Shown here: in pieces, positions 43,525 to 57,500 of the stretch
How positions within the stretch are numbered: the first letter of the stretch is position 1
Layout: each line of letters begins with the position of its first letter
Assembly: GCA_040753795.1 (NCBI GenBank)
Contig: JBFMDX010000016.1
Location: 1 to 64,000 of the forward strand
Direction: 5' to 3'
Source of the DNA: Thermodesulfobacteriota bacterium
GTDB taxonomy: Bacteria > Desulfobacterota > Desulfobacteria > Desulfobacterales > Desulfosudaceae
DNA: 64,000 nt
Notes under the pieces: model-generated
Told to the model about the DNA's origin: nothing
The model's input: only the letters and a program-made list of their open reading frames with translations
Database searches by the model: none
Program-made: the position numbers and the translations under genes

Positions 43525-44277
43525 ATGACAAACATGACCCCTGAAACAAGAGGCGACAGCGGTTTTTCACTGCCCGAACTGCTGGTCGGGATGGTACTCG
43601 GAACCATCGTCGTGGCGCTGATCGTAACCGCCTATTTTTCCCAGGCGAAAACCGGCAGTAATCAGCAGCAGATGGTGGCGATGCAGCAGAACGTCCGTTC
43701 CGGCCTGTTTTTCATGCAGCGGGATATCATGATGGCCGGGTTCGGGGAAAACACCTCGGATCCTTCCGACGCGTCTTTTACCACCGCCACACCGACCCAG
43801 GTGGCGTTTACCTTTGCCGATCCGATCTGCGTGGACGACAACATCGATAATAACGGCGACGGTAACGTGGATGAAGCCGAAGAAAAAGACGGCATCGACA
43901 ACAACGGCGATGGGGATATCGATGAGTCCAACGAGCTGGAGACCGTCCAGTTTGATCTGCAGGGGACCGAACTGCACCGGATCCTGGGCGCTGGCCGGCA
44001 GGACGATATTATCGCCTACAATATCGATCAGTTGGAATTCCTGTATACCCAGGACGACGGCGATGCCGCCACCACCTATGGGAACCAGAATGACCGGGAC
44101 GATATCCGCAAGGTCGGTATTTCGATTCTGGCCCGGAGCGAATTTCCTATAAAAGGGTACACCAATACCGAGACCTATACCACATTATCCGGAACCGTCT
44201 GGGGGCCGTTTAATGACCATTTCCAGCGGGAACTGGTCACGACCTCCGTCATGTGCCGGAACATGGTGAAGCCATAA
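43525..44277 (+). CDS. pilW: Minor pilin, PilW family, with calcium-loop-like insert
   Basis: The 250-residue prepilin is cut after Gly13 (GDSG then FSLPELLVGMVLG) and has the PilW-type body (QNVRSGLFFMQRDIMMAGFG). At residues 113-135 it carries two tandem acidic loops, DNIDNNGDGNVDE and DGIDNNGDGDIDE, which match the D-x-D/N-x-D-G-x-x-D pattern of calcium-binding EF-hand or dockerin loops. Such loops occur in some deltaproteobacterial PilW proteins and suggest that folding or assembly needs calcium. Confidence 0.88.
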   Translation: MTNMTPETRGDSGFSLPELLVGMVLGTIVVALIVTAYFSQAKTGSNQQQMVAMQQNVRSGLFFMQRDIMMAGFGENTSDPSDASFTTATPTQVAFTFADPICVDDNIDNNGDGNVDEAEEKDGIDNNGDGDIDESNELETVQFDLQGTELHRILGAGRQDDIIAYNIDQLEFLYTQDDGDAATTYGNQNDRDDIRKVGISILARSEFPIKGYTNTETYTTLSGTVWGPFNDHFQRELVTTSVMCRNMVKP

Positions 44278-44306
44278 AGCGCTATAAATAATAAGGAGAC
44301 GGAAAT

Positions 44307-44870
44307 ATGATGGTCGATAGTCAAAAAACCAGGCCAGGATTCAGGAACGGGGCTTCGCCGGCAAATCAGGCGAAAAAGGCGCCGGCCGGCGCTTCCACGG
44401 GCGGGTTTACCATTATCGAGGTCATGCTGGCCCTGGTTATTTTCTCCGTCGGCCTGCTGGGCGTGGCCAGTATGCAGACGTCGTCGGTAACCGGGAATAC
44501 CTCCTCCAAGCTGAACACCATGGCGGTGGAGTACGCTTCCGATTACATGGAGAACCTGCTGGCCCTGGGTGTCGACAAGGATATCGATGACATATTCGAT
44601 ACTTATGAACAACTGGATCCGGCAGATGCAGACGATCCTCACGAACCCGACGATTTTGTCGGTGATGACTTTGACGGCGACGACGCTGACGATCTGCCCT
44701 ATTATCCCGAGCTGGACTCGCTGTTTGACCTGACCTGGACGGTGGCGGACGATACTTCCGGATCCGGGCTGGCGGCGGAAGGCCCGGTCAAGGTGATCTC
44801 CGTGACGGTGCGCTGGGCCAACGGAAACAGGGCCATTACCCTGAGCAGCATCAAGGGCGAGGCGCTGTAG
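44307..44870 (+). CDS. pilV: Minor pilin, PilV family, with acidic segment
   Basis: The 187-residue prepilin has a long leader of about 33 residues cut at GG then FTIIEVMLALVIFSVGLLGVAS, the PilV signature. An extraordinarily acidic region (about 108-140, with DPADADDPHEPDD and VGDDFDGDDADD) interrupts the body. AGGAG precedes the ATG. The long leader is unusual for a type IV prepilin but is known for PilV. Confidence 0.88.
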   Translation: MMVDSQKTRPGFRNGASPANQAKKAPAGASTGGFTIIEVMLALVIFSVGLLGVASMQTSSVTGNTSSKLNTMAVEYASDYMENLLALGVDKDIDDIFDTYEQLDPADADDPHEPDDFVGDDFDGDDADDLPYYPELDSLFDLTWTVADDTSGSGLAAEGPVKVISVTVRWANGNRAITLSSIKGEAL

Positions 44871-44894
44871 AAGCCGATATACACAGGAGGCGTA

Positions 44895-45443
44895 ATGAAC
44901 AGAATCCTATCTCTCACTGACAATAGCCGGGGTTCGGTCATGGCCATCGCCCTGATGGTCATGGTGACGCTGACGATTGTCGGTCTCATGGCCGTCAAGG
45001 ACACGGTCATGGAAAGCACCATCGCGCGCAACCATACCCTGTACCGGCAGACCCTGTATCTGGCTGAAGCCGCCGTCCGGCAGGCGGTCCAGATGATGGA
45101 AGACTACACCGACGATGCCGCTGTTTCCGGAGAGTTGATGGAAAGGCCCAGCGTTCTGCCCTGGATGCGGCACTACCTGGATTTTGATTTCGGCGACGAC
45201 GCCGATTTCGGCGATTTCCGGGCCGGCAGTTACGGCAGCTTTACGCCGATCATGACGGCCAACGCCAACAACAACGCCGCCGGGTTCGTGGCCCGGTACG
45301 AGGGCGTTTCCCTGGGCTCCAGCATCGTCATGGGCCAGCCCACCAACAAGTATCAGTTTTCTATTTACGGACGGGCGGTCAGTCCCATGGCGGGCGACGC
45401 CGCCGAGACAATGGTTAAAGTCGGTTACACCATGCGGTATTAA
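44895..45443 (+). CDS. pilX: Minor pilin, PilX family
   Basis: The 182-residue protein has the PilX N-terminus NSRGSVMAIALMVMVTLTIVGLMAV, without the classical Glu5, which is normal for PilX. YLAEAAVRQAVQ follows in the helix. The body contains FDFGDDADFGDF, another acidic patch. CAGGAGGCG precedes the ATG. Minor pilins PilV, PilW, PilX and FimU with PilY1 form the tip complex in Pseudomonas; that is the role I infer here. Confidence 0.88.
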   Translation: MNRILSLTDNSRGSVMAIALMVMVTLTIVGLMAVKDTVMESTIARNHTLYRQTLYLAEAAVRQAVQMMEDYTDDAAVSGELMERPSVLPWMRHYLDFDFGDDADFGDFRAGSYGSFTPIMTANANNNAAGFVARYEGVSLGSSIVMGQPTNKYQFSIYGRAVSPMAGDAAETMVKVGYTMRY

Positions 45444-45514
45444 ATATTGCCGGTCGCGCCCGGCGCCGCGGCGCCGGTAAAGGACCGAACAGAAGGATCA
45501 TAAGGAGGCAGGCC

Positions 45515-48500
45515 ATGAAAGAAAATAAAACCAGAAAGATGGAAACCGGAGTGCGTGCCGGTGACACCCGGCCGGAAGGGGCCGGCGCCCGGGCCCGTTT
45601 CTTCAAACCGGTTCTGTGGCTGACGGCCCTGGTGATGCTGGGCCTGGCACTGGCCTCCCCCGCCCTGGCCGCCCGATGGTATCGCGACGCCGATAACGAC
45701 GGTTTTGGTAATCCCGCCTCTTACTATAACGGCTCCTGGTCGGCCGGTTACGTCAGCAATAACACGGATTGCAATGACGCCGATGCCACCGTTTATCCCG
45801 GCGCACCGGAATTATGCGACGGCAAGGATAACGACTGCGACACGGTCGTCGACGAAAACTGCGTGCCCTGGTACCAGGACGCCGACGGCGACGGTTACGG
45901 TAATCCGGGGGTTTCCGTCATCGCCAGCACCCAGCCGGCCGGATACGTCAGCAATAATACGGATTGCGATGACGCCAACGCCGCCATCAATCCCGGGGCT
46001 ACGGAAATATGCGATGATTTGAATAACGACTGCGACGGCTCCACCGACGAGGGGTGCGTTCTCTGGTACCGGGATCTGGACGGCGACGGCTACGGCAACC
46101 CGTCCGTCACCAAGGAAGATTTTGCTCAGCCCACCGGGTATGTGGCCGATTCCACCGACTGCAATGACGGCAATGCCGCTGTTCATCCCGGCGCCACGGA
46201 AGTGTGCGACGACCAGGACAATGACTGCGACGGCAGTACCGATGAGGGGTGCCAGATCTGGTACCGGGACGCCGACGCCGACGGTTACGGCAATCTGGCC
46301 TCCTCCCAGGAGGCCGTGATTCAGCCGGCCGGTTACGTGTCCAACAGCACGGATTGCGATGACACCAATGCCGCCATTCATCCCGGCGTGGCCGAAATCT
46401 GCGATACCGTGGACAACAACTGTAACGGCGCCGCCGATGAAGGGTGCCAGACCTGGTACCAGGATGCCGACGGCGACACCTTCGGCAATCCCGCCGTGTC
46501 CGTTTTGGATTTTGTCCGGCCGGCCGGTTATGTGGCCGATAATACGGATTGCGACGACGCCGACGCGACCATATATCCCGATGCCCCGGAAGTGCCGGCT
46601 GACGGTATCGACAATGACTGCGACGGCAGCGTGGACGAGGGCGAGGTCTGGTACCGGGATGCCGACGGCGATGGATACGGTAATGCCGCCGATACCAGCG
46701 TAGTCCCCGGTCCCGGCTATGTGTTGAACAAAAAGGACTGCGACGATACCGATCCCAGCGTAAATCCTGCCGCGGTGGAGGTCTGCGAGGACGGTATCGA
46801 CAACGACTGCGACGGTGGGGTGGATGAGAACTGTTCCCTCTGGTATCAGGACGCCGACGGCGACGGTTACGGTAACGCCGCCTCCTCCGTCATGGCTTCT
46901 TCTCAGCCGGGCGGCTATGTGGCTGACAACACGGACTGCGATGATACCAGAAATACCGTAAATCCCGGCGCCATGGAAATTTGCGCGGACGCCTTGGATA
47001 ATGACTGTGACGGCAGCACCGACGAAGGGTGCCAGACCTGGTATCAGGATGCCGACGGCGACACCTACGGTAATAGCGCTGTTTCTGTCGTTCTCGTGGA
47101 TCAGCCGGCCGGATACGTGGGAAACAACACGGACTGTGATGACACCAACGCCGCTATCTTCCCTAAAGCCCCGGAACTTTGCGACGGCGTGGACAACAAC
47201 TGCAATACGTTTACCGATGAAGGCTGCGTGCACAAGTGGTATCAGGACGCTGACGGCGATTCTTACGGCAATCCCGCCGTATTTGTTACCGAAAACCCGC
47301 CGGCAGGATACGTTCCGGTTCCGGGCGATTGCGATGACACCAATGCGGCCGTCAACCCGGGCGCAAATGAAGTTTGCGACGACGGGCTGGATAATAACTG
47401 CGCCGGCGGCGACAGCGAAGGCTGCCTGACCTGGTATCAGGACAGTGATAATGACGGCTTCGGCAATCCCGCCGCCACCACCATGGCCTTTACCCAACCG
47501 GCCGGTTACGTGTCCGTCCCTGGCGACTGCAACGACGCCAACGGGACAATTTATCCCGGCGCTCCGGAAATATGCGACGGTCTGGACAGCGATTGCGATG
47601 GAACCGTGGACGATGGCTGTCAGTCCTGGTATGAGGATGCCGACGGCGACAATTACGGCAACCCGGCGGTCTCCACCTCTTCCGCCACACCTCCTGTCGG
47701 TTATATTAATAATGACGGTGACTGCGATGATACCAATGCATCCATCAATCCCGGCGCCGATGAGGTTTGCGCCGACGGTCAGGACAATGACTGCGACGGC
47801 AGCACGGATGAAGGCTGTCAGGTGTGGTATGAGGACGCCGACGGCGATACCTACGGCAATCCGGCCGTTTCCATCCAGTCCAGCGACCAGCCGGCCGGAC
47901 ATGTCGAGCGGGCCGGCGACTGTGACGACGCCAATGCCGCCATTTATCCTGGTGCGGAAGAAGTTTGTGACGGTGTGGACAACAACTGCGCCGGCGGTGT
48001 GGACGAAGGTTGCGTGCAATGGTACCGCGATATGGACGGGGACACCTTCGGCGTCTCCGCTGATATGCTGATAGCCGTGAGCCAGCCGGCCGGTTACGCC
48101 GCCCGCGGCGGCGACTGCGATGACGCCAATGCCGCTGTCAACCCGGATGCCGTGGAAGTATGCGACGGCGTCAATAACGACTGTGACAGTGCCCTGGACG
48201 AGGGCTGCACCACCTGGTATCGGGACGCGGACGGCGATACATACGGCGCTCCGGCCGTATCCATGGCGTCCACTTCTCAACCGGCCGGCTACGTGGCCAT
48301 GGCCGGCGATTGCGACGACGCTGATGCCGCTGTTCACCCCGGCGCCGCCGAAATCTGCGGCGACGGGCAGGACAACGACTGTGACGGCACCGCCGATGAA
48401 GGGTGCATCACCTGGTACCGGGACGCCGACGGAGACAATTACGGTAATCCGGCCGTTCCCCTGGTGGCTACCGGGCAGCCGGCCGGTTACGTGGGCGACA

Positions 48501-51500
48501 ACTCGGACTGCAACGACGGTGATCCCCTGATCAACCCCTCTGCCGTGGAAGCCTGCGACGGTGTAGACAATAACTGCGCCGGCGGCGTGGATGACGGCTG
48601 CCTGACCTGGTATCGGGACGCCGACGGTGACGGTTACGGTAACGCGGGGGTTTCCATGGTGTCCATTGCCCAGCCGGCCGGTTATGTTCTGGACCAGGCG
48701 GACTGCGATGACGCCGATCCCCTGATCAATCCCGGCGCCATAGAAATCTGTGACGGTATTAATGATGATGACTGCGACGGCAGCGCTGACGAAGGCTGCA
48801 CCACCTGGTACCAGGACGCAGACGTCGATGGCTATGGCAATCCGGGAGTTTCCACGGTGTCCATTGCCCAGCCGGCCGGTTATGTCCAGGACGGCACGGA
48901 CTGCGATGATACCAATGCCGGCGTCAACCCCTCCCTGCCGGAAGTGTGCGGTGACGGACTGGACAACAACTGTTCCGGCGGCGCGGACGAGGGTTGTCTG
49001 ACCTGGTACCGGGACGCCGATGGTGACAATTACGGCAATGCCGGTGATTCCATGGTGACCAATACCCAGCCGGCCGGTTATGTGCCGGATAATACGGACT
49101 GCGATGATGCCCATGCCACGGTTCACCCCGGTGCCGCTGAAGTGTGCGGCGACGGACTGGACAACAATTGCGCCGGCGGTGTGGATGAAGGCTGCCTGAC
49201 CTGGTATCAGGACGCTGACGGCGACACCTATGGTAATGGCGGCGCTTCCGTGGTATCCGCGACACAGCCGGCCGGTCACGTGGCCAGAGCCGGAGATTGC
49301 AATGACACCAACCCGGCGGTGAATCCGGGCGCGGTGGAAATTTGCGGGGATGGCCTGGACAACGACTGCGCCGGCGGCGACGCGGCTTGTACGACCTGGT
49401 ATCAGGATGCCGACGGCGATGGCTACGGCAATCCGGGTGTTTCCGTTGTTTCCGTTGATCCGCCGATCGGCTACAGATCGGTTTCCGGAGATTGCGATGA
49501 CACCAATCCAAACATTAATCCCGGCGCCGTGGAGGTTTGCGGCGACGGCGTGGATAACGACTGCGCCGGCGGCGACGCGGCCTGCGCGACCTGGTATCAG
49601 GACGCCGACGCCGACGGGTATGGTAATAACGGCGTATCCATGCAGGCGGCGGCCCGGCCCCACGGGTATGTGGCCGACAACACGGATTGTAACGACGGTA
49701 ACGCGGCGGTGAACCCCGGCGTGGCGGAAATCTGCGGCGACGGCGTAGACAATGATTGTGCCGGTGGTGACGCGGTTTGCGCGACCTGGTATCAGGACGC
49801 CGACGCTGACGGATACGGCAACAACGGCGTATCCATGCAGGCCGCGGCCAGACCCCACGGGTATGTGGCCGACAACACGGACTGCAATGACGCTGATGTG
49901 ACGGTTAACCCCGGCGCCGTGGAGGTTTGCGGCGACGGCGTGGACAATGACTGTGCCGGCGGCGACGCGGCCTGCGCGACCTGGTATCAGGACGCCGACG
50001 GTGACGGGTACGGCAACAACGGCGTATCCATGCAGGCCGCGGCCAGACCCCACGGGTATGTGGCCGACAACACGGACTGCAATGACGCTGATGTGACGGT
50101 TAATCCCGGAGCCGTGGAGATTTGCGGTGACGGCGTTGACAACGACTGCGCCGGCGGCGACGCGGCCTGCGCCACCTGGTATCAGGACGCCGACGGTGAC
50201 GGTTACGGCAACAGCGGCGCGACCCTCCAGGCCGAAAACCGGCCCCACGGGTATGTGGCCGACAATACGGACTGCGACGACGCTAACGCGGCCGTCAATC
50301 CCGGGGCCAGGGAAATCTGCGGTGACGGCGTTGATAACAATTGTGATGGATGGGATCCGGGTTGCTGTACCTACTATCGGGACGGCGACGGAGACGGACA
50401 CGGCAGCGCGAACCCGGCCGATGCCGTTCAGAATGAGTGCGGGCCCTTGCCGGGCGGGTACGTGTGGAGCAGCGATGATTGCGATGACGCCAACCCGGCC
50501 GTTCATCCCGGGGCCGGAGAAATCTGCAACGGCGTGGATGACAACTGTATCGCCGGCATCGATGAAGGCTGCAACGCCTGTTATCATGATGATGACAAAG
50601 ACGGCTACGGAGATGCTGCCGATCCGAGACCCTGCGCGGCGGGCTTGAGCGTTCCCAACGGTCTGGACTGCGACGACAACAATCCCGCCGTTTATCCCGG
50701 GGCCCCGGAAGTCTGCGGCGACGCCGCCTGGGACAACGACTGTGACGGTATCGGCGAATGGGATGAAGGCTGCCGGAACTGGTGCCGGGACGTCGACGGT
50801 GACGGTTTCGGCGGCTGGGCTGACTGCGTTTCCTCCATGACCCAGCCGGCCGGATACGAACTTAACTCCAGTGATTGTAATGACAATGACCCCACGGTTT
50901 ACCCCGGGGCGCCGGAGATCTGTGACGGCAGGGACAACAACTGTAACGGTCAGAGGGATGAAACCTGTGATACCTGGTATGAGGACGCTGACGGCGACGG
51001 TTTCGGAAACGCTTCCGTGTCCGTCACATCCCCTGTCCGGCCTTACGGCTACGTAACCGATAATCGGGATTGCGATGACGCCAACCCCAATGTTAACCCC
51101 AAAGCCGCGGAAATTTGCAACGGCGTGGACGACAACTGCGTCAACGGCATCGACGAAAGCTGCAGCGACTGCTATGACGACGCCGACGGTGATGGTTACG
51201 GTAATCCCGCCATTGCCTGTGCCTGCGGCTCCTGCCCGTCGGGGAACAGTGCCGCCAATGGCCTGGATTGCGATGACACCAATCCCGGCGTTCACCCCGG
51301 GGCCGTTGAAATATGCTGGAACGGTTTAGACGACGATTGCTCCGGCGGTGACGGGTGTGCCAATACGTATTACCGTGACGCCGACGGCGACGGTCACGGC
51401 GACCCGGGCAATACGATTCTGGACGAGGACCGGCCCGACGGTTACGTATGGAACGGCGATGACTGCGATGACACCAACCCGGCCGTTCATCCCGGGGCGC

Positions 51501-54500
51501 CGGAACTCTGTAACGGGGTGGACGACAATTGCGTCGGCGGTATCGACGAAGGCTGCAACGATTGTTACGAAGATACGGACGGCGACGGCTATGGTAATCC
51601 CGGCCAGCCCTGTATCTGCGGCTCCTGCGCGACCTGGGCGGGAGCAGGTGTGAACAACGGCCTGGACTGTAATGACAGCGATCCCAGTGTTCATCCCGGG
51701 GCTCCGGAGATCTGCGGCGACGGCCAGGATAACGACTGCGACGGTCTCTGGGATTGGGACGAGGGCTGCCTGAACTGGCGTCCGGATTTTGACGGCGACG
51801 GTTACGGCAACGATAACTGGGCCCTGGCCATATCGTCAATGACGGCGCCGGCCGGTTATGTCCTCGACGCCTGGCCGTTTGATTGTAATGATGATGATCC
51901 CGCCGTCAACCCCGGCGCCACGGAACTCTGCGACGGTAAGGACAACAACTGTAACGGGTGGAAAGATGAAGGCTGCGACACCTGGTACCAGGACAGTGAC
52001 GGCGACAACTACGGCGATTCTTCCATTGTCGTGGTTTCCCTTGTCCGGCCGTATGGTTACGTGGCCGTGAACGGCGACTGCGACGACGCCAACGCAGCGG
52101 TCCATCCGGGCGCGGTGGAACTATGCGGTGACGGTCTTGACAACGACTGCGCCGGCGGAGACGCCGCCTGTACGACCTGGTATCGGGACGCTGACGGCGA
52201 TAATTACGGCAACAGCGCCGATTCCCTGGATACCGCCGATCAGCCGCCCGGATATGTGACGGCTTCCGGCGATTGCGATGACACCAACCCGGCGGTCCAT
52301 CCCGGGGCGGTGGAGATCTGCGGTGACGGGCTGGATAACGACTGCGCCGGCGGAGACGCGGTTTGTACGACCTGGTATCGGGATGCCGACGGCGACAATT
52401 ACGGCAACAGCGCCGACTTCATCGATGCCGCTGATCAGCCGGCCGGATATGTGGTTGACGGTACCGATTGCGATGACGCCGACTATTTCATTAATCCCGG
52501 GGCGGTGGAGATCTGCGGCAACTTCATCGACGAGAACTGCGACGGTCTTGACGCGGTCTGTATGACCTGGTACCGGGACGCCGACGGCGACAATTACGGC
52601 AACAGCGCCGATTCCCTGGATACCGCCGATCAGCCGCCCGGATATGTGACCGACAACACGGACTGCGATGACGCCAATCCGGCGGTCCATCCCGGGGCGG
52701 TGGAGATTTGCGGCGACACCCTGGATAATGACTGCGTCGGCGGAGACGCGGCCTGTACGACCTGGTACCGGGACGCTGACGGCGACAATTACGGCAACAG
52801 TGCCGACTTCATCGATGCCGCCGACCAGCCGCCGGGTTATGTGACGGCTTCCGGCGATTGCGATGACACCAACCCGGCGGTCCATCCGGGCGCGGTGGAG
52901 ATCTGCGGTGACGGGCTGGATAACGACTGCGCCGGCGGGGATGCCGCCTGTACGACCTGGTACCGGGACGTCGATCATGATGGTTATGGAAATCCCGGCG
53001 TGTCCGTCCAGGCGGAAGACCGGCCGGATGGCTACGTGGCTGATAATACGGATTGCAATGACGGCGATGCCGCCATCAATCCGGCTGCCGTGGATATATG
53101 TGACGGCATCGATAATGACTGTAGCGGCGGCGCGGACGAAGGCTGTCTGATATGGTATCAGGACGGTGATGGGGACGGCTACGGTAATCCTGGCGTCACC
53201 CTGTCGCAATACTATCAGCCGGCGAATTACGTGTCCGACAACACCGACTGCAATGACGGCAACGCGGCCGTCAACCCCGGCCATGCGGAAGTCTGCAATG
53301 ACGGTCTGGACAACGACTGTGACGGTAACGTGGATGACGGATGCGTGGTGTGGTATCAGGACGCCGACGCCGATAACTACGGCAACGCCGCTGTCTCAAC
53401 CACGACGGTTATTCAGCCGGCGGGTTTTGTGCCCGACAGCACGGACTGCAATGACGGCGACGCCATGGTCAACCCCGGCATGCCGGAGGTGTGCGGGGAC
53501 GGCCTTGACAACAACTGCAACGGTCTGGAGAGCGAAGGCTGCCTGACCTGGTATCAGGACGTGGACGCCGATAACTACGGCAACGCTGCCGTATCCGTCT
53601 GGTCCATTACCGAACCGGCGGGCTACGTGTCCGACAGCACCGATTGCGATGACACCCGGGCCACGGTCAACCCCGGCCACGTGGAAGTCTGCAACGACGG
53701 CCTGGACAACGACTGCGACGGTACCGCGGATGAGGGCTGCATGGTGTGGTATCAGGACAATGACGGAGATAATTTTGGTTCCGCCGTTTCCACCATTGCC
53801 GTGATCCGTCCGGCCGGATACGTTGCCGCCAGCGGCGATTGTAACGACGCCAACGCCGCCGTTCATCCCGGCGCGACCGAGATCTGCGGTGACGGCCTGG
53901 ACAACGATTGCGACGGCGCCACGAATGAGGGCTGCCTGACCTGGTACCGGGACGCCGATGGCGACACCTACGGCACTTTTGCCGTGACCGTTATGGGCGT
54001 TGTCCAGCCGGCCGGTTATGTGGACCGCCGCGGCGATTGTAACGACGGCAATGCCGCCGTTCATCCCGGCGCGGTTGAGGTGTGCGAAGACGGTCTGGAC
54101 AACGACTGCGACGGCCTGTGGGAAGAAGGTTGTCAGACGTGGTATCAGGACGCCGACGGTGACAACTGGGGCGACCACGCTGTTTCCACCGTGACCGTCA
54201 TCCAGCCGCCCGGCTACGTCTCCCGGCGTGGAGACTGTAATGACAGTGATGCCGCCATCAACCCCGACGCCATCGAGATCTGCGACGGCGTGGACAACGA
54301 CTGCTTCGGTGACGTCGACGAGGGGTGCGTGACCTGGCATCAGGACCTGGATAATGACTCCTTCGGCGATCCGGCCATTTCCATGCAGTCCGTTTCCCAG
54401 CCGTTGGGTTTCGTCGCTGACGGCACGGATTGCGACGACGGCAACGGCGACATCAATCCCGGCGAGACCGAGGTCTGCGACGACGGCATTGACAATGACT

Positions 54501-57500
54501 GCGACGGTGCCGTGGACGAGGCCTGCGTGATCTGGTACCAGGATACGGACGGCGACGGTTACGGCAACTCGGCGGTGACCGCCGTGGCGGTCAGCGATCC
54601 CGGCGGGTACGCGCCCGACGGCGGTGACTGCGATGACACCAACGCCGCCGTGAACCCCGGAGTGGCGGAGACCTGCGACGGCATTGACAACGACTGCGAT
54701 GGCCTGGAAGACGAGGGCTGCGTGGACTGGTATCAGGATAACGACGGTGATGGTTACGGTTCCGTTTTCACTGTTTCCGATTTCACCCAGCCGGCCGGTT
54801 ATGTCAATGTGCCCGGAGACTGCAACGATGCCGATCCGGCCATCCATTTCGGCGCCGTTGAGGTTTGCGACGGCGTGGATAACGACTGCGACGGCGAACT
54901 GGATGAAGGCTGCTTTGTCTGGTACCAGGATGCCGACAACGACCGGTACGGCAACACCGCCGTCAATCAACGGTCTATTGCCAGACCTGCCGGATACGTG
55001 GCCGCGTCGGGTGACTGCAACGATGCCAACGCGGTGATCCATCCTTACATGCTGGATCTGTGCGACCACCTGGATAACGATTGCGACGCCGAATACGACG
55101 AGGATGTACCGGCCGAGGAGTACCGGAAGTACTACGCCGACAATGACGGTGATGGGTACGGCAATGCCGCCGTGTGGGTGGAGGATTGCATGCTGCCGGA
55201 ATTCGGTTTTGTCGAAAACTCGACCGATTGCAACGATAACAAAGCCGACATCCATCCCGGCGCCTTTGATATCTGCGAAAACGGCGTTGACGAGGACTGC
55301 AACGGGGAAGACCGCTTATGCGGAACGGCCACGGTAAGAGGTTGCGCTGATATAGCCAATACGCCGCTGGAAACGCTTGTCAATGCCGCTCCGCCCATTG
55401 TCCTGCTGCTGCTGGACGCCTCCCAGAGCATGTCCTATGACATCATGGTGCCCATCCAGCCGGATTCCCTGTACCGCGGTGAATACGACGTGATCAGCGC
55501 CGTGGACAAGGGATACTGGCAGGCCTCGTGGTGTAAAATGAACACCATCTACTATGACCCGGATCAGATATATACGCCCTGGGACGGAATCAGTTCCGAC
55601 ACCGGTTTGCCTTATATCGACGCCGGTCTGGAAAAGGTCTCCGACCATCCCAATCAGCCGCCCAACATATTCCTGGACAGCGTGCTGAACAAGAAAATGG
55701 GCGTCAATATTATCCTGGCCCATTATTATGCCTGGTCTTCCCTGGAACAGCGGCCCTATCTGGTGATGATCGTCGATGACGGCGCGGGCTATGCCGTGAA
55801 ATATTACCAGGTCAACCCGCCCGGGGACAACGTGCTGGTTAACGGCAGCATCGTTACCACCCCCACGACGACGGCCAATCTGCCTATTGACGTCGTCATT
55901 CCTCAGGCCTGGGCGGACGGCAACAAGGAATGCTCGGCCGCGGAGGCGATGGTCGCCCGGCAGAATTTCGCCAACTGGTATCAGTACTACCATGTCCGCA
56001 TGCTGACCGCCCAGGCCACGCTGGCCAAGGTGGTGGCCCAGGTCTCGGGCATTCAGTTCGCTCTTAACACCGTCGGCGTCGTTACCACCTCCTTCCTGCC
56101 GCCGACGCTGGTGGATTCGACCCCCGAGGGCGAAATCAACCGGCAGGCGGTGATTACGGCTATATTCAAGGCCGGCTGGGCGGAGTCGAGTACCGACCTG
56201 CGCAAGAACTACGAGGAAATGGGCGAATACCTGGCGGGTGAGATCAATAAGTCAGGCCGGCCCGCGCCATGGGCCACCGAAGAGGACGGCGGCGCCTGTC
56301 AGATGTCTTTTGTCATCCTGATGACGGACGCCCAGTACAACAAATCTTCGGTTGCCAAGGCCGGGGACGAGGACGGTGACGGTAATACGGATTTTGACGG
56401 GCCGCCCTTTGCCGACGCCCATGGGCAGGAGAGCACACTGGCCGACATCGCCATGAAGTATTATGAGACCGATCTGAACCTCGATCTGCCGAACAGTGTG
56501 CCGACCACCGTCAAGGATACGGCCGAGCATCAGCATATGGTGACCTTCTCCGTGTCGTTCGGCGCCATCGGCACGCTGGATCCCAAGGGGTATATCTTCG
56601 ACCAGTATTCATCCAACTGCGCTCCGGCCGACGATCCGGCCGAGAACTGCACGGTCGACGCCCCCTGCAATTGCGCGCCCTACTGGCCGGAAGTACCCAG
56701 CACCCAGGATAACGCGCGCGAGAAGATAGACGACCTCTATCATGCCGCCGTCAACGGCCGGGGTGAGTACTTTGCCACCCGGAACGTGAACCAGTTGGCC
56801 TATGCCCTGAAGCAGATCTTCGAGGCCATCAATGAACGCCGGGGTTCCGGCGCCTCGGTCGCGGTCAGCACCCAGGAACTGACGGAAGACACCATGCTCT
56901 ACCGCGGCCTGTACAACACCTCCGGCTGGTGGGGTGAGCTGGGCTGCTGGCAGATCGATCCCGATACCGGCAATGTCAACGACACGCCCACCTGGCTGGC
57001 GTCGGAACTGCTGGATGCCCGGGATCTGTCCACCGATCCGCGGAGTATTTTGAGCTACAACCCGGATCTTGCTCAAGGCATCACTTTTGATCTCGGCAAC
57101 CTGTCTGATGAGCAGAAACTCTGGCTGGGAGGCAGCAACGAGGAACGGCAACGGCTGATCGACTTTATCAAGGGCGACCGTTCCGAGGAAATAAAGAACG
57201 GCGGCTACCTGCGCGACCGCGTTTCCCGCCTGGGCGATATCATCCATTCGGCGCCGGTGCACGTTCTCTATAGCGACGGCACGGATTATCTATACGTGGG
57301 CGGCAATGACGGCATGTTGCATGCCTTTGACGCCTCTTCTTCCGGAACCGGCGGGCAGGAGATTTTCGCCTATGTCCCGAGCTACGTGTATGAAAACCTG
57401 GTTTCCCTGTCCGATCCGAATTATAGCCATAAGTACTACGTGGACACGACGCCGTATGTCGACAAGTCGGGCCTGCTGGTTGGCGGTCTGGGCGCGGGCG

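Noticed and set aside
45812-51295. Antisense open frame of 1827 codons opposite the giant PilY1-like gene
   Set aside because: It exists only because the repeat units lack antisense stops in this frame; the translation is a low-complexity Val/Ile/Gly/Ala sequence that mirrors each repeat, with no ribosome site. The sense strand encodes recognisable domains.
53396-55255. Second long antisense frame (619 codons) in the same repeat region
   Set aside because: Same cause: a periodic shadow of the sense repeats with no independent domain.
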